In this document: piece after piece, positions 27,578 through 36,419 of the stretch | Layout: every line of letters begins with the position of its first letter | How positions within the stretch are numbered: position 1 is the first letter of the stretch | Source: Maribellus sp. YY47 | GTDB lineage: Bacteria > Bacteroidota > Bacteroidia > Bacteroidales > Prolixibacteraceae | Assembly (NCBI RefSeq): GCF_023111095.1 | Contig: NZ_JALGYW010000025.1 | Location: 1-64,000 of the forward strand | DNA: 64,000 nt | Reading direction: 5' to 3' | The notes under the pieces: generated by a model | Told to the model about the DNA's origin: nothing | Seen by the model: the letters and a program-made list of their open reading frames with translations, nothing else | Database searches by the model: none | Translations under genes and position numbers: made by a program

Positions 27578-28240
27578 ATGAGCAGATACCTTTATAAGTT
27601 GATAGAACAGGGCGAGCACGAGCAGCAGGATTTTAAATTTTGCATCAACGACTCCAAAAAAATAGCCAAATCGCTTGTCGCTTTTGCCAATACAAACGGC
27701 GGCCGTCTACTGATCGGGGTAAAAGACAACGGGAAAATTGCCGGTATTAGTTCCGACGAAGAATTTTACATGATTGAATCGGCTGCAAAAATTTTCAGTA
27801 AACCGGCCATTACTTTTACCACCCGGCAGTGGCAGGTTGAAGGAAAAACAGTGTTGGAAATCGGTATCGAGCCCGGAAGCGAAAAACCCTATTTCGCCAA
27901 AGACGAAAACGGGAAATGGCTCGCCTATATTCGCATCGGAGATGAAAACTTCCTGGCACACCGAATTCAAATCGAAGCATGGAAAAAGCAAAGCAGCCCA
28001 AACGGAGTATGCTTTTCGTACTCTGACGACGAACGCCTTTTAATTGAATATCTTCAAAACAACGATAGTATTTCCTTTTCAAAATACATGCGACTCGCCC
28101 AGCTTTCGAGAAAAAAAGCCGGAGATATTTTAAGCAACTTTGTTGTTATTGATGTCTTGAAAATCAAGACATCAAACGAAGGGACAACCTTTACATTAAA
28201 TCATGATGTGGATAAAAGTGAATTGGATAAATTCAGATAA
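27578..28240 (+). CDS. AlbA_2 (Schlafen-like) domain protein
   Basis: A 220-aa cytoplasmic protein. The N-terminal half (~1-130) is an AlbA_2/Schlafen-type putative nucleic-acid-binding domain with EQQDFKF, AFANTNGGRLLIGVKDNG and the YIRIGDEN strand. The C-terminal part (~140-220) has helix-turn-helix character. It may be a regulator; relatives occur both as transcription factors and in defence systems, but nothing nearby suggests defence. The ATG at 27578 is preferred over an upstream TTG. Confidence 0.8.
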   Translation: MSRYLYKLIEQGEHEQQDFKFCINDSKKIAKSLVAFANTNGGRLLIGVKDNGKIAGISSDEEFYMIESAAKIFSKPAITFTTRQWQVEGKTVLEIGIEPGSEKPYFAKDENGKWLAYIRIGDENFLAHRIQIEAWKKQSSPNGVCFSYSDDERLLIEYLQNNDSISFSKYMRLAQLSRKKAGDILSNFVVIDVLKIKTSNEGTTFTLNHDVDKSELDKFR

Positions 28241-28258
28241 CCCTTTCAGAAAACCTGA

Positions 28259-28266
28259 TATATTTG
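28259..28266 (+). promoter_or_regulatory. Possible -7 box for alkaline phosphatase
   Basis: TATATTTG fits TAnnTTTG and lies about 58 bases before the ATG at 28325. A clear -33 TTG is missing, so this is tentative. Phosphate control of this gene is likely from the family, but I could not identify a Pho box. Confidence 0.3.
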
Positions 28267-28324
28267 TGTTTCAATTTTTGTTTAAATCAAAATATTTAAT
28301 CGTTTACCAACTAAAAAAATAACA

Positions 28325-29479
28325 ATGTTAAGAAAACTACTTTTACTGTTTGCCCTCGCAAACATGGCATGGGTTGTTGCAGGCCAGGATGAATACTTAA
28401 AAGCAGAAGCTGAAGACGGCGAAAAAACGTACAAGGGAGGAGAAGCCTACGAGGTAAAAATCTACCCGCAAAAATTCAAATCAAATAAACCCAAGAATAT
28501 TATTTTCATGATTGGAGACGGCATGGGAGTAGGCCACGTTTTTGCTGCACATACGGCCAATCGCGGACAATTATTTTTGGATAACTTTAAACATATCGGA
28601 TTCTCGACAACACAGTCGGCAAGTGATTTTGTCACCGACTCATCTGCCGGTGGAACAGCTTTATCCTCAGGAGTAAGAACCTACAACGGGGGACTGGGTG
28701 TGAATAGAGATACAGTAGCGGTTAAATCAATTCTGGAAAATGCCGAAGACAAGGGCCTTGCCACCGGATTAGTATCGACTTCGGCAATTACACACGCCAC
28801 TCCTGCCTCCTTTATTGCTCATCAGCCCTCCAGAAGCATGTATGAAAACATTGCGCTGGACTTCCTGAAAACCGACATTGATGTATTTATCGGAGGTGGT
28901 CTATCTCATTTCATAAAACGCAAAGACGGACGCAACCTTTTGGAAGACCTGGAAAAAAACAACTACCGTGTTGAAACCGATTTGGATAAGATTGCAACAG
29001 TGAAAAGTGGCAAACTGGCAGGTTTGACCGCTGATATCCATAACGGGCGCATTGCTGAAAGAGGCGACATGCTTCCCGTTGCTACCGAAACGGCAATCAA
29101 CATCTTAAGTAACAACAAAAAAGGATTCTTTATGATGGTGGAAGGTTCACAGATTGACTGGGGTGCCCATGCCAACAGCACCATTCAAGTGATTGAAGAA
29201 ACCTTGGATTTCGACAAAGCCATAGGTAAAGCACTTGACTTTGCTGCAAAAGATGGAAATACCCTGATTGTTATTACTGCCGACCACGAAACCGGTGGCC
29301 TCTCCTTTTCGGGCGGAGATATCGAAACCGGCATGATCAAAGGAATATACGCTACTAAAAGCCACAGTGCAGTTATGGTTCCGGTTTTTGCATACGGTCC
29401 GGGAGCTGAAAATTTCACAGGAATTATGAAGAATACGGATATTCACGATAAAATGAAAGCTTTGCTTCTCGGCAAATAA
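28325..29479 (+). CDS. phoA: Alkaline phosphatase
   Basis: A secreted metal-dependent phosphomonoesterase (384 aa) with a signal peptide (MLRKLLLLFALANMAWVVAG). Metal and catalytic motifs are intact: MIGDGMGVGH (~62-71), the nucleophile serine in VTDSSAGGTA (~103-112), the metal ligands in SQIDWGAHAN and TADHETGGLSF, and a late His in SHSAVMVPV. It releases phosphate in the periplasm or outside the cell. Length is near the short bacterial form. The gene is alone, with a strong terminator behind it. Confidence 0.94.
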   Translation: MLRKLLLLFALANMAWVVAGQDEYLKAEAEDGEKTYKGGEAYEVKIYPQKFKSNKPKNIIFMIGDGMGVGHVFAAHTANRGQLFLDNFKHIGFSTTQSASDFVTDSSAGGTALSSGVRTYNGGLGVNRDTVAVKSILENAEDKGLATGLVSTSAITHATPASFIAHQPSRSMYENIALDFLKTDIDVFIGGGLSHFIKRKDGRNLLEDLEKNNYRVETDLDKIATVKSGKLAGLTADIHNGRIAERGDMLPVATETAINILSNNKKGFFMMVEGSQIDWGAHANSTIQVIEETLDFDKAIGKALDFAAKDGNTLIVITADHETGGLSFSGGDIETGMIKGIYATKSHSAVMVPVFAYGPGAENFTGIMKNTDIHDKMKALLLGK

Positions 29480-29496
29480 CTGCGAGATCAAGCCAG

Positions 29497-29536
29497 AAAA
29501 CCGGAATTTGAATTTGTCGAATTCCGGTTTTTTATT
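29497..29536 (+). terminator. Intrinsic terminator after alkaline phosphatase
   Basis: AAAACCGGAATT pairs exactly with AATTCCGGTTTT across an 11-base loop and runs into TTTATTTTC. Confidence 0.85.
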
Positions 29537-29623
29537 TTCTAAGCATTGTTTTTTATCTTGCGCCCACTTTTCGAATGCTGTCCATTCAGCAAAAGCATTC
29601 AAAACTTAATTAGAACTTTTTGT

Positions 29624-30967
29624 ATGAAATACGAAAAATGGTCGTTGGGCTACTACCTCCTCAAGCAATATGTGCGTTTTGTTGATTTCATCATTCATAA
29701 AAAAACGATAGTTAACGGAAAAGAAAATCTTCCTAAAGACGCACCGATCGTTTTTGCCCCTAATCATCAAAACGCATTGAGCGATCCAATGGCAATCCTG
29801 CTTCACACTCCTTATCAACCCGTTTGGCTGGGTAGGGCAGATATCTTCAAAAACAAAATAGCAGCCTTTCTTCTAAGGTTTCTTAAGATAATGCCCGTTT
29901 ACAGGCTTCGCGACGGGAAAGAGCAACTCGCGAAAAACGACAAAACGTTTGCCGATTCCATCCGTGTGCTCGAAAATCATGTTCCGCTTGCGCTGTTCCC
30001 CGAGGCAGCACACTCGGGAAAACGACAAATGCTCGCCCACAAGAAAGCAGTTCCTCGTATTGTTTTTCTGGCAGAAGAAAAAGCAGGACACAACCTGAAC
30101 ATCCACATCGTACCCACCGGAATTTATTACAGCAGTTACTGGAAGTTCAACCGGACAGTGATTGTGAACCTCGGAGCACCGGTTCGTGTCAACGATTTTC
30201 TGGAAGAATATGCTGAAAATCCAAACAACGCCACGCAATTGTTAAAAGACGCGTTGTACAATGCCATCGAACCGCTTACTTTAAATATAAAAAGCAAGGC
30301 CCACTACGAAGATTTTGAAAACATCCGAGAAATATATGGCAGAGAGTTTCTTCGCAGGCAAAACAAACCGTATTCTCCCACCAACCTGTTTCATTCCGAT
30401 CAGAAACTGGTAGGTCAGCTGGATGAATGGGAAAACCGCTCGACCGAGACAACCAACGAATTGGCAACACTGGCACACCAGTACCTGGACTCCTTAAAAA
30501 AGCACGGATTAAAAAGCTGGCTGCTCGACCGGAACACCAACAACGCCTTAAAAATTGTCGGAAATAAATTAGTGTTACTGGTTGGTCTTCCGGTATTCCT
30601 GTGGGGTTTTATTTTTAATGCCATCCCATTCTTCCTGATCGACAGTTTCAGCAGAAAAAAACTAAAAGACGTCGCATTTCGAAGCACCTTCTTTCTGGCT
30701 CTTGGATTAGTATTTTTTCCGGTAGTATATTTGCTTGAACTTTGGGCAGTATCGGCATTCATTCCCGGCTTCTGGCTAAAATTGTTGTTTTTAATTTCAC
30801 TGCCACTTGCCGGAAAGATCGCTTTTCGCTGGTATATTCTGTTTCTGAAGACTTGGGGACGTGGCCGCTTGCTTTGCCTCAGTCTATTTAGCAAATCAAA
30901 ATTGGAAAAACTAAAAACACAAAAAGAAAGGTTGTATTCAATGCTCGAATCGATGATTGCCGTGTAA
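29624..30967 (+). CDS. 1-acyl-sn-glycerol-3-phosphate acyltransferase-like membrane protein
   Basis: A 447-aa acyltransferase with a PlsC-type domain in the first ~200 residues (APNHQNALSDPM catalytic motif, FPEAAHSGK substrate motif). A C-terminal region carries about four hydrophobic helices (~310-415). This two-part layout is common in Bacteroidetes and resembles eukaryotic-like GPAT/AGPAT proteins. It likely acylates glycerolipids at the inner membrane. The ATG at 29624 (MKYEKWSLGYY) is chosen because the upstream extension runs into the terminator. Confidence 0.87.
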   Translation: MKYEKWSLGYYLLKQYVRFVDFIIHKKTIVNGKENLPKDAPIVFAPNHQNALSDPMAILLHTPYQPVWLGRADIFKNKIAAFLLRFLKIMPVYRLRDGKEQLAKNDKTFADSIRVLENHVPLALFPEAAHSGKRQMLAHKKAVPRIVFLAEEKAGHNLNIHIVPTGIYYSSYWKFNRTVIVNLGAPVRVNDFLEEYAENPNNATQLLKDALYNAIEPLTLNIKSKAHYEDFENIREIYGREFLRRQNKPYSPTNLFHSDQKLVGQLDEWENRSTETTNELATLAHQYLDSLKKHGLKSWLLDRNTNNALKIVGNKLVLLVGLPVFLWGFIFNAIPFFLIDSFSRKKLKDVAFRSTFFLALGLVFFPVVYLLELWAVSAFIPGFWLKLLFLISLPLAGKIAFRWYILFLKTWGRGRLLCLSLFSKSKLEKLKTQKERLYSMLESMIAV

Positions 30968-30981
30968 TTGAATCACAATTA

Positions 30982-31332
30982 TCAATTTCGGGAAACCATC
31001 AACTTCCTGGTAAAGGTATTTTGGTCCGAAGTAATTATTCGCAAAATATAAATCCCGTTTGGAAGTTGATTAAGTTGAATGGTACTTTTTTGAACCGGAA
31101 AATCGTACATCTCTTTCATTACTTCTTTCCCGGTTATATTGATGAAATGAATTTCAGCTATTTCTTTAGATTGCAGCTCAACCGTTACCTTATTATTCTT
31201 GCTTGGGTTAGGATATACCTTCAATTCAGATTCGATCTGCTCTTTTTCCTTAAGCGATGAATTCCAGGTATTCTGAGCGGAAGCAGTGACATAAATAAAC
31301 AATGTAAATATGATAGGTAAAATATATTTCAT
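30982..31332 (-). CDS. Small T9SS type A sorting-domain protein
   Basis: A 116-aa protein made of a signal peptide (1-20, ending TASAQ), about 15 linker residues and a complete type IX secretion C-terminal domain: VYPNPSKNNKVTVEL (39-53), IHFINITGKEV and the final LPNGIYILRI and FTRKLMVSRN strands. No cargo domain sits between. T9SS domains normally sit at the end of large enzymes or adhesins and are removed at the cell surface. Here the domain is nearly the whole protein, so it may be a relic of a lost cargo gene or a decoy/competitor of the sorting machine (inference). Confidence 0.88.
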   Translation of the reverse strand: MKYILPIIFTLFIYVTASAQNTWNSSLKEKEQIESELKVYPNPSKNNKVTVELQSKEIAEIHFINITGKEVMKEMYDFPVQKSTIQLNQLPNGIYILRIITSDQNTFTRKLMVSRN

Positions 31333-31396
31333 TCTGCTATTATTTTGCTTCTCTTGCTAAAGGTAACAATTTTCATGCCTTTTTGATCAACGTTTA

Positions 31397-32131
31397 TCAA
31401 AATAAGTTTAGCGCAGCCTCTAAATCTTCAGGAGTATCGATACCTATTGACTGAGAATGAGTTTCTGCCGTTTTTATCCGATAACCGTTTTCAAGCCATC
31501 TCAGTTGCTCCAGCGATTCGGTCAGCTCCAGTCGCCCCTGCTCCAACAGTGTAATCTGCTGTAACACTTCGGCCCGAAAAGCATACATCCCGATATGTGC
31601 CCAGAAGTTGTGTTTAGTCACCCAGTCCTTTTCTTCCACTCCCCGAACATAGGGAACCGTTGACCGGCTGAAATACAATGCATTCCCTTGCTGATCAAGA
31701 ACAACCTTGGGCCTGTTCGGGTTGAATAATTCTTCTGTGCTGTCAATCTTTTTCACTAAAGTTGCAATCTGCACGTCATCCTGAAAACATCCTTTTAAGA
31801 GAGCAATTTGTTCCGACTGAATAAAAGGCTCGTCGCCCTGAATATTTATCACCACATCAAACGAATGGTCAACAGCCAAAATACGAGCCGCTTCTGCACA
31901 ACGGTCCGTTCCGCTCTGGTGCGAAGAAAGTGTTTTTACTGCCTTACCGCCAAAGCTCAACACAGCATCATAAATGCGATCATCATCGGTGGCCACACAA
32001 ACCATATCCAGGGCTTTTGCCGCATTCTCATAAACCCACTGAATCATCGGCTTGTCTTTAATCATCACCAAAGGTTTACCGGGAAAGCGGGTTGACTGAT
32101 AACGGGCGGGGATAATTCCAATAAATTTCAT
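31397..32131 (-). CDS. kdsB: 3-deoxy-manno-octulosonate cytidylyltransferase
   Basis: CMP-Kdo synthetase (244 aa) that activates Kdo for the lipopolysaccharide inner core. The start IIPARYQSTRFPGKPLVMI (residues ~5-23), SHQSGTDRCAEA (~75-86), NIQGDEPFI (~97-105) and IGIDTPEDLE near the end are diagnostic. It is on its own on the minus strand. Confidence 0.96.
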   Translation of the reverse strand: MKFIGIIPARYQSTRFPGKPLVMIKDKPMIQWVYENAAKALDMVCVATDDDRIYDAVLSFGGKAVKTLSSHQSGTDRCAEAARILAVDHSFDVVINIQGDEPFIQSEQIALLKGCFQDDVQIATLVKKIDSTEELFNPNRPKVVLDQQGNALYFSRSTVPYVRGVEEKDWVTKHNFWAHIGMYAFRAEVLQQITLLEQGRLELTESLEQLRWLENGYRIKTAETHSQSIGIDTPEDLEAALNLF

Positions 32132-32477
32132 CTGCTTAAAATTGCTTATCGTTGAGGTAATAACAAAACACGTATCCGTTCAATTTCCGCAACAATTTGT
32201 CGTACGGATAAACCCCGGAAATACGACTCGTGTCTCATTTTAATAATTTACTATCAATTTGATAAGACAAAGATAATATTCAATAACTGATTTAAGCGCT
32301 AAAAAATCGTCTACTGCAATTCGAAAGGCTAAAAATCCTTAATTGTCAGTCACCAACTGTCATTGCCCGTAAAAAATTGTAATTTTGCGGATTGAAGTTT
32401 ATTCGGATAAATTCTCCGAACAAAACAAGATCTGAATGCAGAATTAATCTTTTTGTTGGCCGGTCAGAAGAAATAAC
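32132..32477. other. Divergent intergenic region kdsB / sigma-54 regulator
   Basis: 346 bases between two divergent genes, AT-rich and without a convincing reading frame. It should carry promoters for both. On the plus strand TAATTTTG (32380-32387) fits the TAnnTTTG -7 box for the regulator gene. I see no clear -33 element. Confidence 0.45.
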
Positions 32478-33710
32478 ATGGATATACAGTCAATTAAACA
32501 ACGATTCGAAATTATAGGCAACTCGCCGGGATTAAACCGCGCCATTGAAGTGGCAGTGCAGGTTGCTCCCACCGACTTGTCGGTACTTATCACGGGAGAA
32601 AGTGGTGTGGGGAAAGAAATTTTTCCTCAGATCATTCATCAATATTCCAGCCGCAAACACGGCAAATATATCGCCGTTAACTGTGGGGCAATACCCGAAG
32701 GAACCATCGATTCGGAACTTTTCGGACACGAAAAAGGTGCGTTTACGGGTGCACTTGCCGACCGTAAAGGATATTTCCAGGAAGCAGACGGTGGTACTAT
32801 TTTTTTGGATGAAATCGGGGAACTTCCCCTCTCAACCCAGGTACGCCTGCTTCGTGTTTTGGAAACCGGCGAATTTATAAAAGTTGGTTCTTCGCAGGTT
32901 ATTAAAACAAACGTGCGTGTTATTGCCGCCACCAATGTGAACATTCCGAAGGCCATTGAAGAAAGTAAGTTCCGCGAAGATCTGTACTACCGATTGAACA
33001 CGGTGCCTATCAGCATTCTTCCTTTGCGGGAACGACCCGACGATGTGTACCTGCTGTTTCGGAAATTTGCCCGCGATTTTGCTGAGAAATACCGAATGCC
33101 ACCGGTTCGCCTAACCGAAGATGCGCGTATATCGCTGATGAACTTCAGATGGCCGGGAAACATCAGACAACTGAAGAATGTAACCGAGCAGATTTCAATC
33201 ATCGAACAGGAACGGGAAATAAATGCAGAAGTACTGCGCGAATATCTGCCGTTTACGGGTAGCCAGAATTTGCCCGCTATCTTTTCGAGAGCCGAAGAAA
33301 GCAGGTCGTTTGCCAACGAACGGGAAATATTATACAAAGTTCTTTTCGATATGAAAAAGGACATGAACGATTTGAAAAAGCTGGTACTTGACCTGATGCA
33401 AAACCGTGATGTTTCACTTTCCGGAGACCAGGCTCAAATCATCCGCGATTTGTACAATACCGAAGAGGTCGGATTTCCGCCGAGTGAACCGGTACCCAGC
33501 CCAATTCATATTTCACATGTAGAAAAAGATCATATACAGGATACAGAAGAATTTGTGGAAGAATCGCTTTCTTTGGCCGACAAAGAAATTGAGTTGATTC
33601 AGAAAGCGCTTGACAAACATCGGGGCAAACGAAAATACGCCGCACAGGAGTTGGGAATTTCTGAACGTACGCTCTACCGAAAAATTAAAGAATACGACAT
33701 TAAGGGATAA
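32478..33710 (+). CDS. Sigma-54-interacting transcriptional activator
   Basis: A 410-aa bacterial enhancer-binding protein. The AAA+ domain starts almost at the N-terminus (Walker A GESGVGKE ~40-47, GAFTGA sigma-54 contact loop ~90-95, Walker B GGTIFLDEIGELP). A helical linker (~270-320) is followed by a Fis-type DNA-binding helix-turn-helix at the end (KYAAQELGISERTLYRKI). There is no receiver, PAS or GAF domain, so activity must be controlled by expression or partners. It lies 4 bases upstream of lptE, an arrangement I recognise as recurrent in Bacteroidetes. Confidence 0.94.
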   Translation: MDIQSIKQRFEIIGNSPGLNRAIEVAVQVAPTDLSVLITGESGVGKEIFPQIIHQYSSRKHGKYIAVNCGAIPEGTIDSELFGHEKGAFTGALADRKGYFQEADGGTIFLDEIGELPLSTQVRLLRVLETGEFIKVGSSQVIKTNVRVIAATNVNIPKAIEESKFREDLYYRLNTVPISILPLRERPDDVYLLFRKFARDFAEKYRMPPVRLTEDARISLMNFRWPGNIRQLKNVTEQISIIEQEREINAEVLREYLPFTGSQNLPAIFSRAEESRSFANEREILYKVLFDMKKDMNDLKKLVLDLMQNRDVSLSGDQAQIIRDLYNTEEVGFPPSEPVPSPIHISHVEKDHIQDTEEFVEESLSLADKEIELIQKALDKHRGKRKYAAQELGISERTLYRKIKEYDIKG

Positions 33711-33714
33711 TTTT

Positions 33715-34230
33715 ATGCTGAAAAAAATAATCGCCGGAATCATTTTGGCATTGATTGTTGTGGGCCTCGCTCCATCTTGTAAAATCAATTACTCCTTTAC
33801 CGGAGCCAACCTCTCTCCTGACGTAAAAACTTTTACGGTTTATTATTTCCCCAACCGGGCAAGGCTGGTCAATCCAACACTCGCGCAGAATTTCACCGAG
33901 AAATTAAGGGAAAAACTACAGCGTCAGACCTCCCTGCATGAGTTGTCGGAAGGAGGTGATATTGAATTTGAAGGACAAATAACCGGATACGAATTTCGCC
34001 CGATGGCCGTGCAGAAAGACGACCTTTCGTCTCAAACCCGGCTTACCATTTCGCTCAAACTGAAATACACCAACAACAAAGTTCCGGATGATAATTTCGA
34101 GCAAAACTTTACTGCATACGAAGATTTCGACAGTAATCAACCGATCAGTTCGGTAGAAGACGATCTCACCGAACAGATTATTGATAAACTCACCGAGGAT
34201 ATTTTCAACGCCACCATTGCAAACTGGTAA
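33715..34230 (+). CDS. lptE: LPS assembly lipoprotein LptE, Bacteroidetes type
   Basis: A 171-aa outer-membrane lipoprotein. The signal peptide ends in the lipobox LAPSC with Cys22, followed by KINYSFTGANLSPDVKTF, the typical start of Bacteroidetes LptE. LptE plugs the LptD barrel that puts lipopolysaccharide on the cell surface. I chose the ATG at 33715; the longer frame runs back into the regulator gene. It is translationally close to both neighbours (4 and 1 bases). Confidence 0.9.
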   Translation: MLKKIIAGIILALIVVGLAPSCKINYSFTGANLSPDVKTFTVYYFPNRARLVNPTLAQNFTEKLREKLQRQTSLHELSEGGDIEFEGQITGYEFRPMAVQKDDLSSQTRLTISLKLKYTNNKVPDDNFEQNFTAYEDFDSNQPISSVEDDLTEQIIDKLTEDIFNATIANW

Positions 34231-34231
34231 G

Positions 34232-34831
34232 ATGAACAGAAACCATTTTACAAAATACTTGCAAAATACTACATTGCTCAACCACGATTCGCTGGAGCAA
34301 TTGCGCATTCTGACCACTGAATCACCGTGGTTTCAGGCCGGCTGGATCTTGTACCTCAAAAACCTGAAAGCAGTTGATTCGCCGCAATTCGAAGAGGTAT
34401 TAAAAAAGGTGGCAGTAATGGTTCCCGACCGAAAACAGCTGTACAAATTTCTGAACGACGAGATTCAATTTAGTGTTGAAACCACCGAAAACGAGCAGAT
34501 GTCGGGTTATTCGCTCGACAATAATTCGTCGGAAGGACATCAGGGCAACGCTCTTATTGATCGTTTTTTAAATTCAGGTGCAGGTAATTCCATTCGTGCA
34601 AATCAACGAACACAGCTCACTGAATCAGCAGTAAATAAAGACATTCTGGAGAAATCGGTAATCGAAAACGACGAATTAGTTACTGAAACATTGGCCAACA
34701 TTTATTTCCATCAAAAAAATTATGAAAAAGCGATTAAAGCCTTTAAAAAATTAAGTTTGAAATATCCGGAAAAAAATATTTACTTTGCAAGCCGAATTAA
34801 AGAAATTGAAGTAATAAAGAATAATACTTAA
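34232..34831 (+). CDS. Conserved TPR-like protein between lptE and secG
   Basis: A 199-aa soluble protein of unknown function. The N-terminus (~1-75) is helical (LLNHDSLEQLRILTTESPWF), the middle is low-complexity and polar, and the C-terminus (~160-199) looks like one tetratricopeptide repeat (LANIYFHQKNYEKAIKAFKKL). It begins 1 base after the lptE stop and ends 4 bases before secG. Its conserved place suggests a link to envelope assembly or secretion (inference). Confidence 0.8.
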   Translation: MNRNHFTKYLQNTTLLNHDSLEQLRILTTESPWFQAGWILYLKNLKAVDSPQFEEVLKKVAVMVPDRKQLYKFLNDEIQFSVETTENEQMSGYSLDNNSSEGHQGNALIDRFLNSGAGNSIRANQRTQLTESAVNKDILEKSVIENDELVTETLANIYFHQKNYEKAIKAFKKLSLKYPEKNIYFASRIKEIEVIKNNT

Positions 34832-34835
34832 GAAG

Positions 34836-35162
34836 ATGTATATTTTTATCACCGTTTTACTGTTTATCGTATGTATCCTTTTGGTAATGATTGTTTTGGT
34901 ACAAAACTCAAAAGGAGGTGGTCTGGCCAGCAATTTCCAATCTACAGGTCAGGTAATGGGAGTTCGTAAAACAACTGATTTTCTTGAGAAAGGCACATGG
35001 GTTTTGGCAGCAGCGTTAATGATTCTGTCGATTGTTGGCGCCGGTTTTATCCCACGCGAAAAAACAGATGCTGAACAGTCACGTGTTCAACAACAAATCG
35101 AGAATGTAACTGATCCTACACAGGTTCCTACATTCCCGACTACTCCTCCGGATTCTATCTAA
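34836..35162 (+). CDS. secG: Preprotein translocase subunit SecG
   Basis: A 108-aa inner-membrane subunit of the Sec translocon. Two membrane helices (~2-22 and ~52-72) flank the conserved cytoplasmic loop QNSKGGGLASNFQ. A polar tail rich in Thr and Pro follows, longer than in E. coli, as in other Bacteroidetes. Confidence 0.93.
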   Translation: MYIFITVLLFIVCILLVMIVLVQNSKGGGLASNFQSTGQVMGVRKTTDFLEKGTWVLAAALMILSIVGAGFIPREKTDAEQSRVQQQIENVTDPTQVPTFPTTPPDSI

Positions 35163-35207
35163 CGTTCGAATCCTGTTGACGATCGAAGAATAATTGCAAA
35201 AAATACG

Positions 35208-35236
35208 AAGCCACTTGATTTCAGGTGGCTTTTTCT
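35208..35236 (+). terminator. Intrinsic terminator after secG
   Basis: AAGCCAC pairs with GTGGCTT, followed by a T-rich run (TTTTTCTTTT). It ends the regulator-lptE-secG unit. Confidence 0.8.
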
Positions 35237-35258
35237 TTTCCCTCGGATCAATCGAAAA

Positions 35259-35855
35259 CTATAAGGTAAACCTTGGCGATGCAATATCCGATTCAACCAT
35301 AATCGGAACTTTTAAATCGGCATGTACCGAAATTTCAAAATTTGAATACCCGTAAACACGAATAAAAATGAGTGTCCTGGGATTATTATCCATCATCTGA
35401 ATTACGGGTTGCAAAAATTCATCCAGGTTCAGGCTAAATTCGGATGCAGTGAGCTGTTCCCCCTCTGCCAGCAATTCAACCGGTTCCTGCATGTGACAAT
35501 CTATCGTTCCCACATGTGCATATCCCCATACAACAGTAAGCGATTGAATTTCGTCTGCCCCTTCCAACCCATTAAAAATTAATTGCGATCCGCTACCTGC
35601 TGCTACACCCAAAACAGCACCCGGGCAATTGTTCAGGTTGTCTTTGCTGGCCAAACTAAAAGAAGTACTCCCGTTAAACCGGTACAGCGAACCGACGGTC
35701 GCACTTTTGGGCGTAATTAACTCATCGGCCTGCCACGCTTCCAAAGGTAACTCAACCAAAAGTTGAGCATCAGTTTTCACACTTGTTTCGGCTTTTTCAC
35801 AGGCACACAGGAACGTGAGAAATACTCCCACACAAAGTAAACTTAAGAGTTTCAT
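35259..35855 (-). CDS. Putative lipoprotein of unknown function
   Basis: A 198-aa protein with a lipoprotein signal (MKLLSLLCVGVFLTFLCAC, Cys19). The mature part contains several beta-strand-like stretches, such as LTVVWGYAHVGTIDCHM and TLIFIRVYGYSNFEISV. I recognise no family. The frame stays open 15 codons further up, but the signal peptide fixes the ATG at 35855. It is alone between a terminator and a long non-coding gap. Confidence 0.75.
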   Translation of the reverse strand: MKLLSLLCVGVFLTFLCACEKAETSVKTDAQLLVELPLEAWQADELITPKSATVGSLYRFNGSTSFSLASKDNLNNCPGAVLGVAAGSGSQLIFNGLEGADEIQSLTVVWGYAHVGTIDCHMQEPVELLAEGEQLTASEFSLNLDEFLQPVIQMMDNNPRTLIFIRVYGYSNFEISVHADLKVPIMVESDIASPRFTL

Positions 35856-36419
35856 GGCTTTAGCTTTTAGTATAATTGTTTCCGTTATTTTCTGCTCCAA
35901 AATTGTCTGGCATTTTGTTTACGAGGCATTCAGGTTGCAGGTTTCGGAAGGCAAACAATATGATTGCTCACAAATAAAACAACTAACCCGATAATTCGAA
36001 GGCATCAACAGAACCTAAGTTTGACCGACCCGATTGATGAAAACGACAGAAGCATTGAGAGGTTCTTTTTGTTTTCATGGAATATCCTTTGAGGTTCAAA
36101 CAAAATAACAGAACACGAACAATATCGACATACATTTTTCTGGCTAAGTACAGGAGAACTGAACCACCTCAGCTCCCGCGTTTCACTCTTTCAGGTCGAT
36201 CTTTTTTAAATTCTTTCATATTCTAATTTTCAATTTACGGACAACTTCTTCCGCAATAGCTTTAAAATCGCCCCCCCCGAAATAATCTTATAGGTGATTT
36301 ACTTTGAGCTTAACCAAATTTAAGACGACAAACAGCCGTTATCATATCAAATTTGATTCAAAAGCACATATTTTTAGACCAATTTATCTTTTATTCTCAT
36401 CCAAACAGGTATTGGGTGT
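35856..36419. other. Gene-free region (564 bp)
   Basis: I find no convincing gene on either strand. It is mostly AT-rich, with a C8 tract at 36271-36278. Promoter sequences for the lipoprotein gene are expected at the left edge. The rest is unexplained and may be decayed sequence. Confidence 0.5.

Noticed and set aside
27578-28240. Schlafen-like AlbA_2 protein as part of a defence system
   Set aside because: It stands alone among metabolic genes, with no nuclease, helicase or toxin partner.
36271-36278. C8 tract as a phase-variation switch
   Set aside because: It is far from any promoter or start codon that I can identify, so there is nothing for it to switch.
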